Source: Auanema rhodensis (taxonomy: Eukaryota > Nematoda > Chromadorea > Rhabditida > Rhabditidae). From it: 64,000 nt of DNA. Shown here piece by piece: positions 1 through 11,511 of this stretch; the stretch's first letter is position 1, and each line of letters starts with the position of its first letter. The stretch spans positions 18,071,688-18,135,687 of the forward strand of contig OZ059895.1 of assembly GCA_964057225.1 (NCBI GenBank), given 5' to 3'. Under the pieces are notes generated by a model, which did not search any database, was not told the origin of the DNA, and saw nothing but the letters and a program-made list of their open reading frames with translations. A program made the translations under genes and the position numbers.

Positions 1-1761
1 CGAGACTTTGCTGATAGACATTCTTGCCGGGAATTGTTACGAAGTGCTAATAGATTCACATTACAAAACTTCCAAGTATGATATATTAGGTTAAATGATT
101 TATATAAATTTTAAATTTAGGAAGTTGTGAACACTGAAGAGTTTTTATTGCTGCCTTCCACTCAGCTTATTGATATTATTTCTAGTGAGGAATTAAATGT
201 AAAATCTGAGGAACAGGTTTGCTTATTAACTTTTACTCAAGCTCTTCTTAAATTATTTTTTTAAGGTTTTTGCTTCCGTCATTAAGTGGGTTAGACATGA
301 TTTAGGTTCACGGAAAGCTTTATTATCCGAGGTTTCTTTATAATAATTAATGGTCATTAAATTGAAATTTATTTTAAGATTTTACAACATGTTCGTTTGC
401 CTTTGTGTCCTGCAAAATTTTTAGTTAGTATTGTTAGTGAAGAGCCCCTCATTAAATCCGACGCTCTTAGTCGTGATCTCGTAGATGAGGCTAAGGTTAG
501 TCTTTTATGTTACATATTATTAATCAATGATTATAGAATTATTTGCTTCTTCCCATGGAACGTGTTCATATGCAGGGGCCGCGTACTCGATCCCGAAAAC
601 CTATTCACTACGGGGAAATTTTATATGCAGGTTTGATTAATGCTATTTTAATGATATCATGATGATAACTGTATTTTTAAGTTGGTGGCTGGTGTAGTGG
701 AGATGCTATGGCTTCTGTTGAACAGTTAGATCCTAGTAAACCCATGCCAGTTTGGAAAACTGTCTCTTCCATGGGTAAGCGAAGATGTGGAGTTGGGGTT
801 GCCGTCGTTGACGATCTTGTATATGCCGTTGGAGGTCATGACGGTCAAAGTTATTTAAATAGCGTTGAAAGGTTACTTTTGATATTAGTTATAGTTTATT
901 TTTCTATTCTTAGGTACGATCCTGTAACAAATCGTTGGCTTTTTGATGTTGCTCCTACATCTACATGTCGAACTTCTGTTGGGGTTGCAGTTCTGGATGG
1001 TTTCCTATACGCCGTCGGTGGTCAGGATGGAAAAAGCTGCCTCAACGTTGTCGAGCGGTAAATGTGTGTATATTTTTGAGTTTCATGAAACATTTTTCAG
1101 CTATGATACTTCACGTGACGAGTGGAACAAAGTTGCACCAATGGGAACACGGCGCCTCGGCGTGTCAGTATCTGTTCTCAATGGTTGTTTATATGCTGTT
1201 GGAGGGTCTGATGGTCATACTCCTTTAAGTACTGTAGAAAGGTGAATTATATTTTGAAAGGAGTCCAGTATTAATATCTCTTCAGGTATGACCCACGTGT
1301 TGGACGATGGGATCAAGTTGGTTCTATGTCTACTAGAAGAAAACATCTAGGTACTGCTGTTTTTGACGGACATTTATATGCAGCAGGTGGAAGAGATGAT
1401 GCGTGTGAGCTTAGCTCAGCCGAAAAGTGAGCTTAACTGACTCTGTACAATATTTAATTTTATGTTAAGGTACAATCCATATACAAATGAGTGGACGCCA
1501 GTTGTAGCCATGGGCAGTCGACGTTCGGGTGTTTGTCTTGCCGTCGTGAATGAGCGTTTATATGCTGTTGGAGGCTTTGACGGTCAGACATATCTCAAAT
1601 CTGTAGAAGTATACGATGCGGATGCCAATAATTGGCGTCATCATGGTAGTATGACTTACAGAAGGCTTGGAGGAGGATTAGGTGTGGTTCGTTCACGCTA
1701 TGTAGATAATCGTAATGATATTGCGACTTTACCAAGGGGTTACCCCGCAGATCTGTGCTAA
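1..1761 (+). CDS. KLHL20: KLHL20 orthologue (Kelch-like protein), 3' part
   Basis: Substrate adaptor of a Cullin-3 ubiquitin ligase: in this family the BTB domain binds CUL3 and the Kelch propeller binds substrates. The 5' end lies outside the window; it opens inside the BACK domain. Coding exons are 1-75, 121-216, 266-331, 379-495, 537-630, 682-871, 914-1057, 1101-1241, 1286-1426 and 1470-1761. They sum to 1356 nt in one frame, giving 451 aa plus stop. All introns are 41-51 bp GT-AG. BACK-domain motifs such as SCRELL and LQHVRLPL are followed by six Kelch blades, each with a YAVGG- or YAAGG-type motif and an ERYD/EKYN-type strand. Diagnostic strings are [16 protein letters not shown] and [11 protein letters not shown]. 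Several introns interrupt the ERY codon at the end of a blade. The extreme C-terminus after GVV differs from the human protein as I recall it. Family assignment is firm; the C. elegans counterpart would be kel-20. Confidence 0.95.
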
Positions 1762-2055
1762 TTCCTAGAAACATTTTAAGTTTTAAACTGATGTCATATT
1801 CCTACCCTTTTAATTGTTTACATTATATGTACAAAAAGCATGTATACTGTTACGGTATGGTACGGGTTTCGCTACAATACGTGCATGAAGATGTTGAGAT
1901 TTTTATTCATGTAAAATTGTTATTTACCACAAACACAAATATAAATATTTACAACACAGTTAATTGAATGTTTTCAATGATTTTCGAAAAAAATAAATAT
2001 GCAACTCGAGAAGTAGTAGTAAATTGAAATTAATGAAGCAATGCTATTTTAAAAC
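1762..2055. other. Convergent 3' intergenic region between KLHL20 and TMEM50
   Basis: These 294 bp separate the stop codons of two convergent genes. The + strand has an AATAAA at 1992-1997, suitable as the poly(A) signal for KLHL20. The - strand has an AATAAA (TTTATT at 1902-1907 on +), suitable for TMEM50. If both are used the two mRNAs overlap at their 3' ends. Poly(A) use is inferred from the hexamers only. Confidence 0.5.
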
Positions 2056-2619
2056 TTATCCCCACATTTCTTCGGTTCTACCGAACTTGTATACGCAACT
2101 TGAGGCAAAAATTATGAAGTTAGTCAGGAAAAGAGCGACTCCAGGCCAAACTGGGTGATCGCCGGTTTTAAGAACGTAATCAGAGAAAAGAATCCATGTT
2201 GCAGCAACAAGAGAAGCGAAAGAGAGGACAAAGGCGGCCATTAACCAGAGTCGAGCACCTCAAAACAATAAGAAAATTAAATACAAAAAAAAATATATTT
2301 ACCCTTAGTTCCCAAAAGACCTTCGTTTAAACTTTCCCCTCTTACTTGACTGTTTGACACAGCGTTCACCATAAACATTGCTAATGTACTAGCAACAGTG
2401 ATAATGTAATAGACATTAGTCCAATCAGCCTATGTGGATAATATAACTTAATAGATATTTTGTGTGCTCACAAACCTTTTCATAAACAGCTGAGGTGTCG
2501 ATCATAAGCCACCAAGCAAAGAAAAACAAAGCACTTGCAGATATTGATGCAATAGCGTTTCTTTTACCCTCGAGATCGAAGTTACAATCACAGTGAATTT
2601 GATCAAAACATCCAGACAT
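2056..2619 (-). CDS. TMEM50: TMEM50 family four-pass membrane protein
   Basis: Small membrane protein of the TMEM50A/TMEM50B family, whose molecular role is poorly known. Exons on the - strand are 2619-2476, 2429-2303 and 2258-2056. They sum to 474 nt, or 157 aa, the same length as human TMEM50A as I remember it. The N-terminus has a Cys-containing head and KRNAIASI, then FFFAWWLMIDTSAVY (first membrane segment). Next come a second segment ending in MFMVNAVSNSQVRGES, a third (LSFASLVAATWILFSDYV) and a fourth (PGVALFLTNFIIFASS). It ends KFGRTEEMWG, the family's typical tail. A TTAAG acceptor-like site touches the ATG directly, which suggests spliced-leader addition. It lies 585 bp downstream of ABCB7 on the same strand. 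Confidence 0.94.
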
Positions 2620-3204
2620 CTTAAAGAATATTTCTTATGATCAACATATGTAAATTGTTGCAGGTAGTCAGATTCGTTGATAAAAACAATCAAAGAAAGA
2701 TACAAGAAACAAAAAATAAAAATTCAATTATTATTTCGACTAAAAAAACTATTTTGTAGCTAAAGCATACAATACAATTATAACAGTTAACAACATATAA
2801 AATCTATTTAACTTATAACAAATTTGAAACTGATACTCCACATGATGGGCAGGCAAGTATTAATTAACAAAAGGTTCAAAAATTCAAAGATATGTAACGG
2901 GTTTGTGGTGTTGGAGCACCAAGTTTCTTCAAATGCCACGATTGGAAGGAAAATATACAAAAGAAACTTGACAATTGTTAATTTGATAATTGGCTGAACG
3001 AACTATGTTTGTATACATCAGACGGCTTTACAATACCAGCACTTTGATATAAATCACAACAAATGCTAATAAACTACTTGACATAAATGTATGACACAAT
3101 ATAGTATTGCAGCTGTCATTTGAAGGTTTTGTATTTGGATAGAACTTTAATAATAGGAATATCTCTAAACTCTGGGTAACTACAAATCAAATCTAAGATT
3201 ATAT
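2620..3204. other. ABCB7 3' flank / TMEM50 5' flank
   Basis: AT-rich spacer of 585 bp between two genes on the minus strand. No coding exon or RNA gene is visible. It should hold the ABCB7 3' UTR. The TTAAG acceptor at 2620-2624 marks the probable mature 5' end of the TMEM50 message. Confidence 0.6.
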
Positions 3205-6147
3205 TTAACGATTGCAGCTAGCACTACCACAACATGCTTTTAAGTCTAATTCAAGAAGCTCCTTATCGAGGTCGTCTTTTTGAACCTTTGGCTGGAAAAA
3301 AGATAGTAGTTTTAATAAGTAGATGGACGAAAAACTCACAGGTACAAGGCCAGCATGATGATTCTGGCTGTGCCATAGTTGAGCATATTTTCCATTATGC
3401 TCTATCAACTCTCGATGATTTCCTTTCTCGATTACTTTTCCAGCTTCCAGTACATAAATAATATCAGAATCAACAATAGTTGCAAGTCTGTGAGCAATGA
3501 ACAAAGTGGTTCTGTAAATCTTTGATGAGAACATTTTTAAAGTAAACATTACTTCTTATCAACAGCTCCCTTCAAGGCTCTCATGATGTTAGCTTCTGTA
3601 ATGGCATCCAATGATGAAGTAGCTTCATCGTATATAACAAGAGGAGAATCCTGAGAGAAAAACATTAAACTCAAGAATAATCGAAATACTTTCAAACCTT
3701 CAGAATAGCTCTAGCAATAGCTACACGTTGTTTCTCTCCACCGGAAAGCTTCAAGCCACGTTCACCAACAAGAGTATCGTAAGCCTGTAATAAAGCAATT
3801 AAAAAAAATTTTTATTCGTAAATACCTGAGGCATTCTCTGTACTGAATGATGTAAGTCGGCAGTTTCAGCAGCTGCTACGACGTCTTCTCTAGAGGCATT
3901 AGGGTTTCCGTATGCTAAGTTATAGAAAATAGAATCATGGAAGAGAACTGAATCTTGGGGAACGATTGAAATGTTCTTCCTGAGTGAATCGAGAGAAGCG
4001 TTCTTAACGTCTACTCCGTTTATAACAATAGCTCCCGATTGTGAATCAAATAGACGATAAAGCAATCGAACAATGGTGGATTTTCTACAAAACAAAACGG
4101 AAACATATCACCAAATGAAAATGTATTACCCAGATCCTGATCCTCCAACAATAGCCACCTTTTTTCCGGCGGGAATCTCCATATCAAGTCCTCGTAAAAT
4201 AGGCTTATCTGGTAAATATCCGAAATGAACATTGTCAAACTGAACAAGAGTGATAAGAGAATATAAACTTTAAAACATCAATTTCCAACCTTAATTGTAA
4301 TATCATTTCCCGTTACGCTTATTTCTTGAGGGTTAGGATGCTCAACAATCTTAGGCTTCAAGTTCAAAAGAGAAAACATGCTGTTCATATCAAGTAAGCC
4401 TTGTCGAACCTCACGATAAACAGATCCTTAATTTTCATCAAGTATAAAACGGAGAAATAAAGAAGGATTTACCTAAGAAATTAAGAGGAATTGAAAGTTG
4501 GAAAAGTAAAGTATTGGCTAAGGCTAAATCTCCGACAGTAATTTCACCTGTAAAAGCAAGGAACTGATACATAGCAAATGTAAATTTACGAACCTGTTAC
4601 AATTCTATTAGCAGCCAAAGCCATAATACCAACTAAACCTACAGAGAAAATTGTATTTTGAACAAAATTCAGGAATGCTAGAGAAGTAGTAGTCTTCAGA
4701 GAAGCTGAAATATTTTGAACAATTTGTAAAAAAAGTATCAATTAAAAACTCACCATGCTCATATTTTTTCAAAAATTGATCATATCGCTTAGCTTCGAAC
4801 TTTTCATTATTGAAATACTGAAATAAAAGGTTTGAAAAAAATATTAGCTAGAATGTAGAGCTTACCTTAACAGTCTCATAGTTAATCAAAGAATCAATAG
4901 CCTTACTACCAGCGTCATTATCAGCTTGATTCATTTGATGACGGAATTTAGTTCTCCATCTTAAATCAAAGAACATAATAAACAATCAACACAAGGACAA
5001 CTTACTGAGTTATACCTAATGTTGCAATAGCGTACATGCCAATACTTCCTAAACTCATGTATGCAAACTCAGCTCCAAGAGTGTTATAGAAAATAGATGT
5101 AACCTTAAGAGCATTCATTTCTTACAGACTGAAAGTCTTAGTGCTAACTTACAAGAGAAAGTTCAACAGCTGTTGGCACAACATTAAAGACTAATGAAGA
5201 TAAAACAAAACTCATTCCCCTGGTTCCTCTATCTAAATTATATTACAAAATAAAATTAGGAAAATATTAAGAAAACGCATACCCATAGCCTTTGAAAGAG
5301 CTCCAGTTTGTCTATTAAGATGGAAGGATAAGTCTAATTGGTGAAGATGAAGAAACACTTGTCTTGCAGTTTGTCTAACAGAGTTTTGGGAAACTCGAGC
5401 GAATACTGCGTTTCTCAACTCATTGAAAGCAGCTGAAGTTGACCGTGCCACACCATCTTAATTTTCATGACGAATAAGTTTTCCAGAATATTTTAAAAAC
5501 GTACAAGCAATAATTAAGCATAACCCTGTAGTCAAAATAGCATTGGCAGGAGTGTCAAAAGTAAGTTTCATAAATTCTGGAGCTGCTCCATTATAATAAT
5601 TGATAATGTCTCGAAGAAAAAAGGGAACAGAAACATTAGCCAACTATATAAATATTTCAGATGAAAATAAAAATGAAGGCAAACCTTAGCTCCAATAAGT
5701 AGCATCATAGCTATAATTACTCTTCTTTTGATATGCCAGTTACCTTTTGGCCACACTAATTTCAATAACTTTCTTAGAAGCTGCCATCCTGTTAACTGTG
5801 CACTGGACTATAATGCAACATATTTTTATGTTGATACGACAGAAACCTACCTGAATAGGGGACAGTGTGCTTGCACCTGGATGAAAACATGTTCTTGTAG
5901 CGGATTTTAAAACTCCCTTCTAGATATATTTAGAAAATAAGTAAGTTTGTCGAGAATAAAACATACATTTTGTCTCAAAAGTTTACTGGCTCCCCTAAGT
6001 AATGAAGGTTTTACATTTCTACTGAATTGTCTTAATTGAATCTGAATATTATTCAATACAATATGCATATTACAATTTATTGAACCATACCCTTGATGCT
6101 TGAACAAGAGAAGACCTTAAACAAGCTAGTCGATGTATCTGTAGCAT
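3205..6147 (-). CDS. ABCB7: ABCB7/ATM1-type mitochondrial ABC half-transporter
   Basis: Inner-mitochondrial-membrane exporter needed for cytosolic Fe-S protein assembly and iron balance in this family (ABCB7, yeast Atm1, C. elegans abtm-1). Coding exons (-): 6147-6091, 6041-5967, 5919-5851, 5780-5685, 5643-5505, 5456-5283, 5232-5153, 5103-5006, 4959-4866, 4817-4754, 4704-4594, 4547-4473, 4426-4290, 4239-4130, 4084-3826, 3784-3698, 3650-3553, 3511-3340, 3291-3205. They sum to 2082 nt, or 693 aa (human about 750). The first exon encodes a basic, Arg-rich presequence, suitable for mitochondrial import. The membrane domain has [27 protein letters not shown]-type [10 protein letters not shown] and INYETVKYFNNE. 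The ATPase domain has Walker A GGSGSGKST (about residues 455-463), LSGGEKQR (about 559), Walker [12 protein letters not shown] (about 580) and H-loop IAHRL. The protein ends in a Cys-rich tail (CCGSASC), like the CGNCSC end of human ABCB7. Fifteen or more introns are under 51 bp; the longest is 70 bp. Confidence 0.96.
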
Positions 6148-6575
6148 ATTATGTGAACGGTGCTTATTCCCTAATATACAAAAGATGATTATTGTTTTAT
6201 ATCATGTTACATCATCATATATTAAAGTTAAATTCAATTTTATTGGATAATGTAGTTGAGAAGATAACAATGATTTAATATTCGAAATTTACATTCTTTT
6301 CTTAAGAAGTAATGATATTAAAAAATATTTAATTATTAAATATAAGAAAACAGTCGAAGAGAGTGCCTACCTCTGCACGTCGTTTACACAGTTAAAGAAC
6401 GTGCATGAAGCTTAGAACTTTTCATGGGGGGAAACATGGCAGGAACATTACAAGTTATATAATTTTAACAAAATTCTAATTTTCAAAACTACAATGTAAA
6501 CTTTTAAGTTAATATTTAATTAAGGTTTTATAGATAGTGTAGCAAGATGTTTCTATTCTAAATTCAGTATAAAGC
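6148..6575. promoter_or_regulatory. Bidirectional promoter region ABCB7 / TMEM94
   Basis: These 428 bp separate the start codons of two divergent, probably housekeeping, genes, so both promoters must lie here or overlap it. On the TMEM94 side, TTTCTATTCTAAATTCAG ends at 6567, nine bases before the ATG. On the ABCB7 side, a weaker TATATTAG acceptor lies about 24 bases before the ATG. Both look like trans-splice or 5' UTR intron acceptors. No TATA or other core element can be assigned with confidence. Confidence 0.55.
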
Positions 6576-9500
6576 ATGGAAACTAAATGTGATGGGCTGA
6601 CAACGAAAGAAGCATTGGATATTTTAATAAATGAATCAAGAAAATGTGTCGAAGAATATACCCTTTCTAGTACAACATGGTTTGTTTCAACGGCTTTTTG
6701 TTAGTTTTTTCATCCGTTATTACAGCAATAACTCGAATAATGCTGGATCTCATAAATTTGTTCATCATTACAAAAAAAACAGTCTTTTGTATATATTGGG
6801 ATTAGCTGTTTTATTTCTGATAGGTTCCGTCGATTTGTAAGTTGCATTGATGTTTTTAGGCACGAAAATGATTGATAAGAGAGGGGATTGACTTGCGAAA
6901 GGACTTAAAACTTGAAAAAAATCGATTATATACATAGTAAAGATTTGAAGACCAGGAATAAAATAATTAGTTTTATAGTACTCTGACTGACATGGTAGTA
7001 CTTATGGTAAAAATCTTATCAGATTCGAAGAACCACGTGATACGTAGAATGAAGGTCGCGCGTTTAAGCTATCTATATTAGAAAATGCCAAAGTTTCTTT
7101 TCGATCTTATCAATGTATCATTTTTAAAAGACATGACGTATGAGATAAGAGGTACTGAATAATTAAATTTTTAGGGAAAATGAAATATCCTTTCCTCTTG
7201 TTGGATTTTCCGTCTGGTTACTTCTCTGTGTGCTAACCACATATGCTTTGCAGCAATATGAAAAAAAACAAGAAAGAACGTATATGACAACACGCATTGA
7301 AAATTTAACTGATTATTTGCATCGAGTGAGTATTTCACATTGAATATCATAACACTATTATGTATTTTGTGCCAACTCCCCAGTTTAGTGCTTTGGCTGT
7401 CTACAGTACTCTACCGCAATTGAGCCCATTATGGATGATATGTGGGGCCAACAATGCTTTCGTGATGGTATTGTTGTAAATGTTCCGAAAATGCTACTAG
7501 TTCGAAATGATGTTATACTTCTAAGATCAGGACAGGTATATATTCTGCTTTTTTAATAGACATCGAACAATATAGATTATTCCTTGTACTTGTCAATTAG
7601 AAGATGGTAGCATCTTACAACGTGGGGCTAAATTTGATCCAGTAGTTGTCGTAGATCAAGATAACGGTATAGCAACTCCATTAAAGAGTCTTAAGGTTGT
7701 TAATTACTAATTAAGAGGTTAAAACAACGAATTTTAAGGCTACTTTGCAAGAAACTGTAATATCTGAACATTTAGAAACTTGTCTGTCTATAACATCTCA
7801 GCCTAGTACTCTGGAGCAGCAGGTGTCGTTTTATTTTATTTTTGGTTATGATTTTAGTTATGATTTTGAAGATTCAATCAGTCATGTCTATTATGCAACA
7901 AATTTGTTTTTTTGGTTATACTATGCTGGTAGCTTCTGCTGTTACAGTACGATACTTTTACGGAAACAGCCAATCTTATTTCGGAACTAGGTGGACAAGT
8001 GGTTAAAAAATTATTAACTCTTTTTTTAATCTTAGATATATATTCTCTATCATGTCGTTAATTCTTATTCCGTTTACCTGCCCTTTCCTTCCTTTTATTC
8101 TTTGGATTGTTCGAAGATGGTTGAATCATAGAAACTAAGTAAAATGATATATTGCTGTTTCAGGAATAATATAGTTGTATCTCAAAGCTTGGGAGTTGAA
8201 ACATGGAGTTTCCATCTCAAAGATTGTCTTGTTACTCTTGGAAATCTCACTGGCGTTTCAGTTGTTGATAAGAAAGGAGTTCTTTCTCCTATTAACCCAA
8301 GTTTAGATAAAGTTTGTTTAAGCAAGCTTCACAATTATTCACTTGTTTCTTCAGGTCATTGTATTCCGTGAAACATCTCCAAATTCTTCTGTTGTCGTAC
8401 CTGATGTTTTAGACTTGAGTTCAGAATTGATAAATAATAAGTGGAGACTTTATTTTGATAGTCAAGCTTGGTAAAGTTTGAACAAGCATTAAATTATAAT
8501 GAGCGTACCCTTAAGGCAAGATAAAATTGCTCAACTAAATCCTATAGCACTGAGCTTATCATTGAACTCATGTCAACACAATGTAGAATATTTTGAATTT
8601 TTGGATTATTTAAGTTGTGTTGCCAAAGAAGTTCCTCGAACAATAGTCACGACCAGTAAAAGGTGTATGTGTCAATTTCCTCGTGTTCTTGGGTATGATA
8701 CTAAATTTATGTAGATTACCTACACTATCTTTTGCAGTTTTACTGATAATTCGGTTAGGCAATTTTTTGACGTAGAACCTCATTGGATTGGTTTATACAA
8801 ACGCCATCCTGGCGACGAGCCGGTGCCAGGGTATGATGAAATTGTTCAAAGTTCTGATTTATTTATTTATTTTAGTTTGATAAAACATAGAACACCTTTG
8901 GAAATGGCAATTTGTACCGTGCATTCTGATCTTCGATCGGTTCATTCTCATGTCACTTGTCAAGGAACAGCAGGGATAGTTCTTGAAGTAAAAAAAACTT
9001 GTATGCCTTCTTCAATCTTTTTCTTCAAGGCTTGTACACATGTTTGGGACGGCCAAAATCTTTCTCCACTGACTGAACGTCTCTCAAGAACAGTCAAAGA
9101 CATGTATCAAAGAAATTCAATGACAGGGTATGTACATGCAATCAAAATCAGAACTAGCGTTGATTCATTTCTAGCTATTGTTTGGTTCTGTCCTATCGAC
9201 CAACCACATGTGTACCAGATATCTCCATCAAGGGGAAATATATTGAAATTCCTGAGTTTCAACCGGATAGTAAGGAAATTAATGGACCAATTCCCCGATC
9301 TCTAAGTTATGGTATCTATTTATATTGATTATTTATTAATAAAATTCTTCAAGATGAACTTCTTCGCGAAGAATTTTTTTCAAACAAACGTTTGAATACA
9401 TCGCAGGAAGTAGTAGACAACATTTTTTCCGGACATATACTTAGCGGAATGGTTTTCATGCAATATGAAGCTTTACCCAACATTGTTCCATTGGTGGAAT

Positions 9501-11511
9501 CTTTAGAAAGCAATTGTGTTCGCTTTGTATATTTCTCAAAGGAAAATGAGTTAAGAAGCCGAATTTTTGCAGAGAAAATAGGTTTCTCATTACTTTCACG
9601 AAAGAACAAAAAATAAACAAAATAATTATAATCAGGATTAGAAGCTGGTTGGAATTGCCATATATCTTTGGCAAATGAGGAAGAAGAAGATAAAAGAACA
9701 AATCGGGATGTTTATATTGCGGCAAGTAAGTGTTGATATAATGCATCTGATAAATACTCTTTTTGAGATGAACAGAATAGAAAAAAATGGGATCAGGCCG
9801 TAATTAGGAAGGAAAGGCTCAGAAAAAATTATATTTCAAAGTGAAATTTTGACAATTTCTTTTTGTTAATTTTTGTATTCAGAAGTGAGATGGCTTTAGC
9901 TATGTGTGATTTTGATTTACGAATATCACCTTCAAGACAAAGATCTCATACAACTCCTGATAAAGTTGGCCCTATGCCTAATAAAGCTCAATTACCAACT
10001 GGCCTGGCAGCTGTTAGGCCTCATCTTGAAGAAGTTGATAACGTTCCTTTACTGGTTGGGCTGTTTACAGATTGTACTCCAACGGTCAATTCAGAAATGG
10101 TTAATATCATGCAGGTTTGAAATATCTCTAATGAAAACGATAGATAGTTCATTCTCAGGATTATGGAGAAGTTGTGCTTTTAATTGGATCAGCTTTAAAC
10201 ACGGCTAATATTGATGTATTTGGACAAGTAACAAAGATATTTGTAGTTTCTCGTATACTAAGTTTATTTCCAGAGTGATGTTTCTATTTGTGTCACTCCT
10301 TTAGCTGATTTCAATTGCCATCTAACTGAAAAAGCTCAGACAAGTACAGCTCAATCTGCTTGTGATGTTGCTGCCAGAATCATGGCTTTGGCCACTGATT
10401 TTCATTTTGATCATCATCAAGTTTGAAGTTTTGAGCCTATTATTTTGTGACATATGTTCTATTTTAGATGCTTGATTTAGCTGATGCAATAATTGGCTGT
10501 AGACATCGTCTCGAGTCTATCAGAACATCGCTTCTTTTCTTTTTTTTTTCATCACTTCAGTTATCCATGCTTCTATTTCTCTCTACAATCTTATTTTTAC
10601 CTCTAATCTTCACAACTCAACAGGTACCTGAGTATCGGTACCGTGAGATAGAAATTTCAATTGCAGGTCTTCCTAACTCTGTTCGTACATCTCCCCGTTT
10701 TATTTTTTGGTACCGTCTGGACACCATTCAATCCAAAGAAAGTTGTCATCAAAATAGCCTCTAAGGTTTTTCATTTTTTTATCTTTTGCATTTCAAATAT
10801 TTTGAAGACTTCAACTACAATAGAACGGCCACAAATAACTTCAGCTGTTTTGACATTCTGTATTCAATTCTTACCTACAACGCTCTTCCTTATCGTTTTA
10901 TTCTTTTTAGCGGTTAGTGTAGTGTAGTATAGTATATTTTTTTTCAGTTTGTTAGTTTACATGTTTTACTTCTATTCTACAGCTAGTTCGAAATTCCACG
11001 ATGCTTTGCTCTTTTTCGGATGCGGTGTGTTCCTTCGGAGAAGAAGCATTATTGCATCTATCTACTCATGAGATTCGACATCTACTTGGCTTATATGTGA
11101 ATAATGATTCGTTGATTGTTTGAAATCTCAGTTTTTCAGATGATTTTATTCACTTCTATTACCTCAGCTTCATGGGTTTATCCTATGTCCTCTTTATGGC
11201 ATCAAGTTCCATTCATATCGATTCCTTGGATTGTTTCTGTTGTGATATGTTTACTAAGTCAGGTAAACGAATTCAGAAGTTATGTATCAGAGTTGCCTTC
11301 TATGTTCCAGATAATTTTTTCATACGCTAGTGGCGTGTTCTTACATCGAATTTTATCAATTTATATTTTAACAGTCATTATACTGTGGTGTCCTGTAGTA
11401 ATAACTATTAGTGAAATTCATAAGCTTGGACATATACGGGATTTCCATCGTGTACAGCGACGTACTAAATTAGCTTTTGATACTAAGCTTGGCATGAATT
11501 CTCCATATTAA
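6576..11511 (+). CDS. TMEM94: TMEM94 orthologue (P-type-ATPase-like multipass protein)
   Basis: Human TMEM94 is reported as an ER magnesium transporter with P-type-ATPase-like layout. Modelled exons: 6576-6679, 6726-6836, 7175-7325, 7407-7535, 7576-7695, 7739-7822, 7872-7990, 8036-8119, 8164-8311, 8355-8470, 8516-8692, 8738-8830, 8876-8987, 9030-9127, 9175-9311, 9354-9581, 9636-9725, 9900-10114, 10159-10227, 10274-10420, 10468-10623, 10667-10765, 10808-10912, 10983-11096, 11140-11511. They sum to 3378 nt, about 1125 aa (human 1356). Diagnostic blocks: FRDGIVVNVPK (actuator-like), VVDKKGVLS near residue 336 (matches human VDKQGILS, a degenerate DKTGT-like site), CTHVWDGQNLSPL, GHILSGMVFMQYEA, CVRFVYFSKENELRSR, VRPHLEEVDNVPLLV, LFTDCTP, and the end KLGMNSPY. 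Hydrophobic segments lie near both ends. Two uncertainties remain. The exon-18 acceptor at 9898-9899 was chosen because the stronger TTCAG at 9882 breaks the frame. A 48-bp GT-AG segment at 11263-11310 keeps frame whether spliced or retained. Confidence 0.92.
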
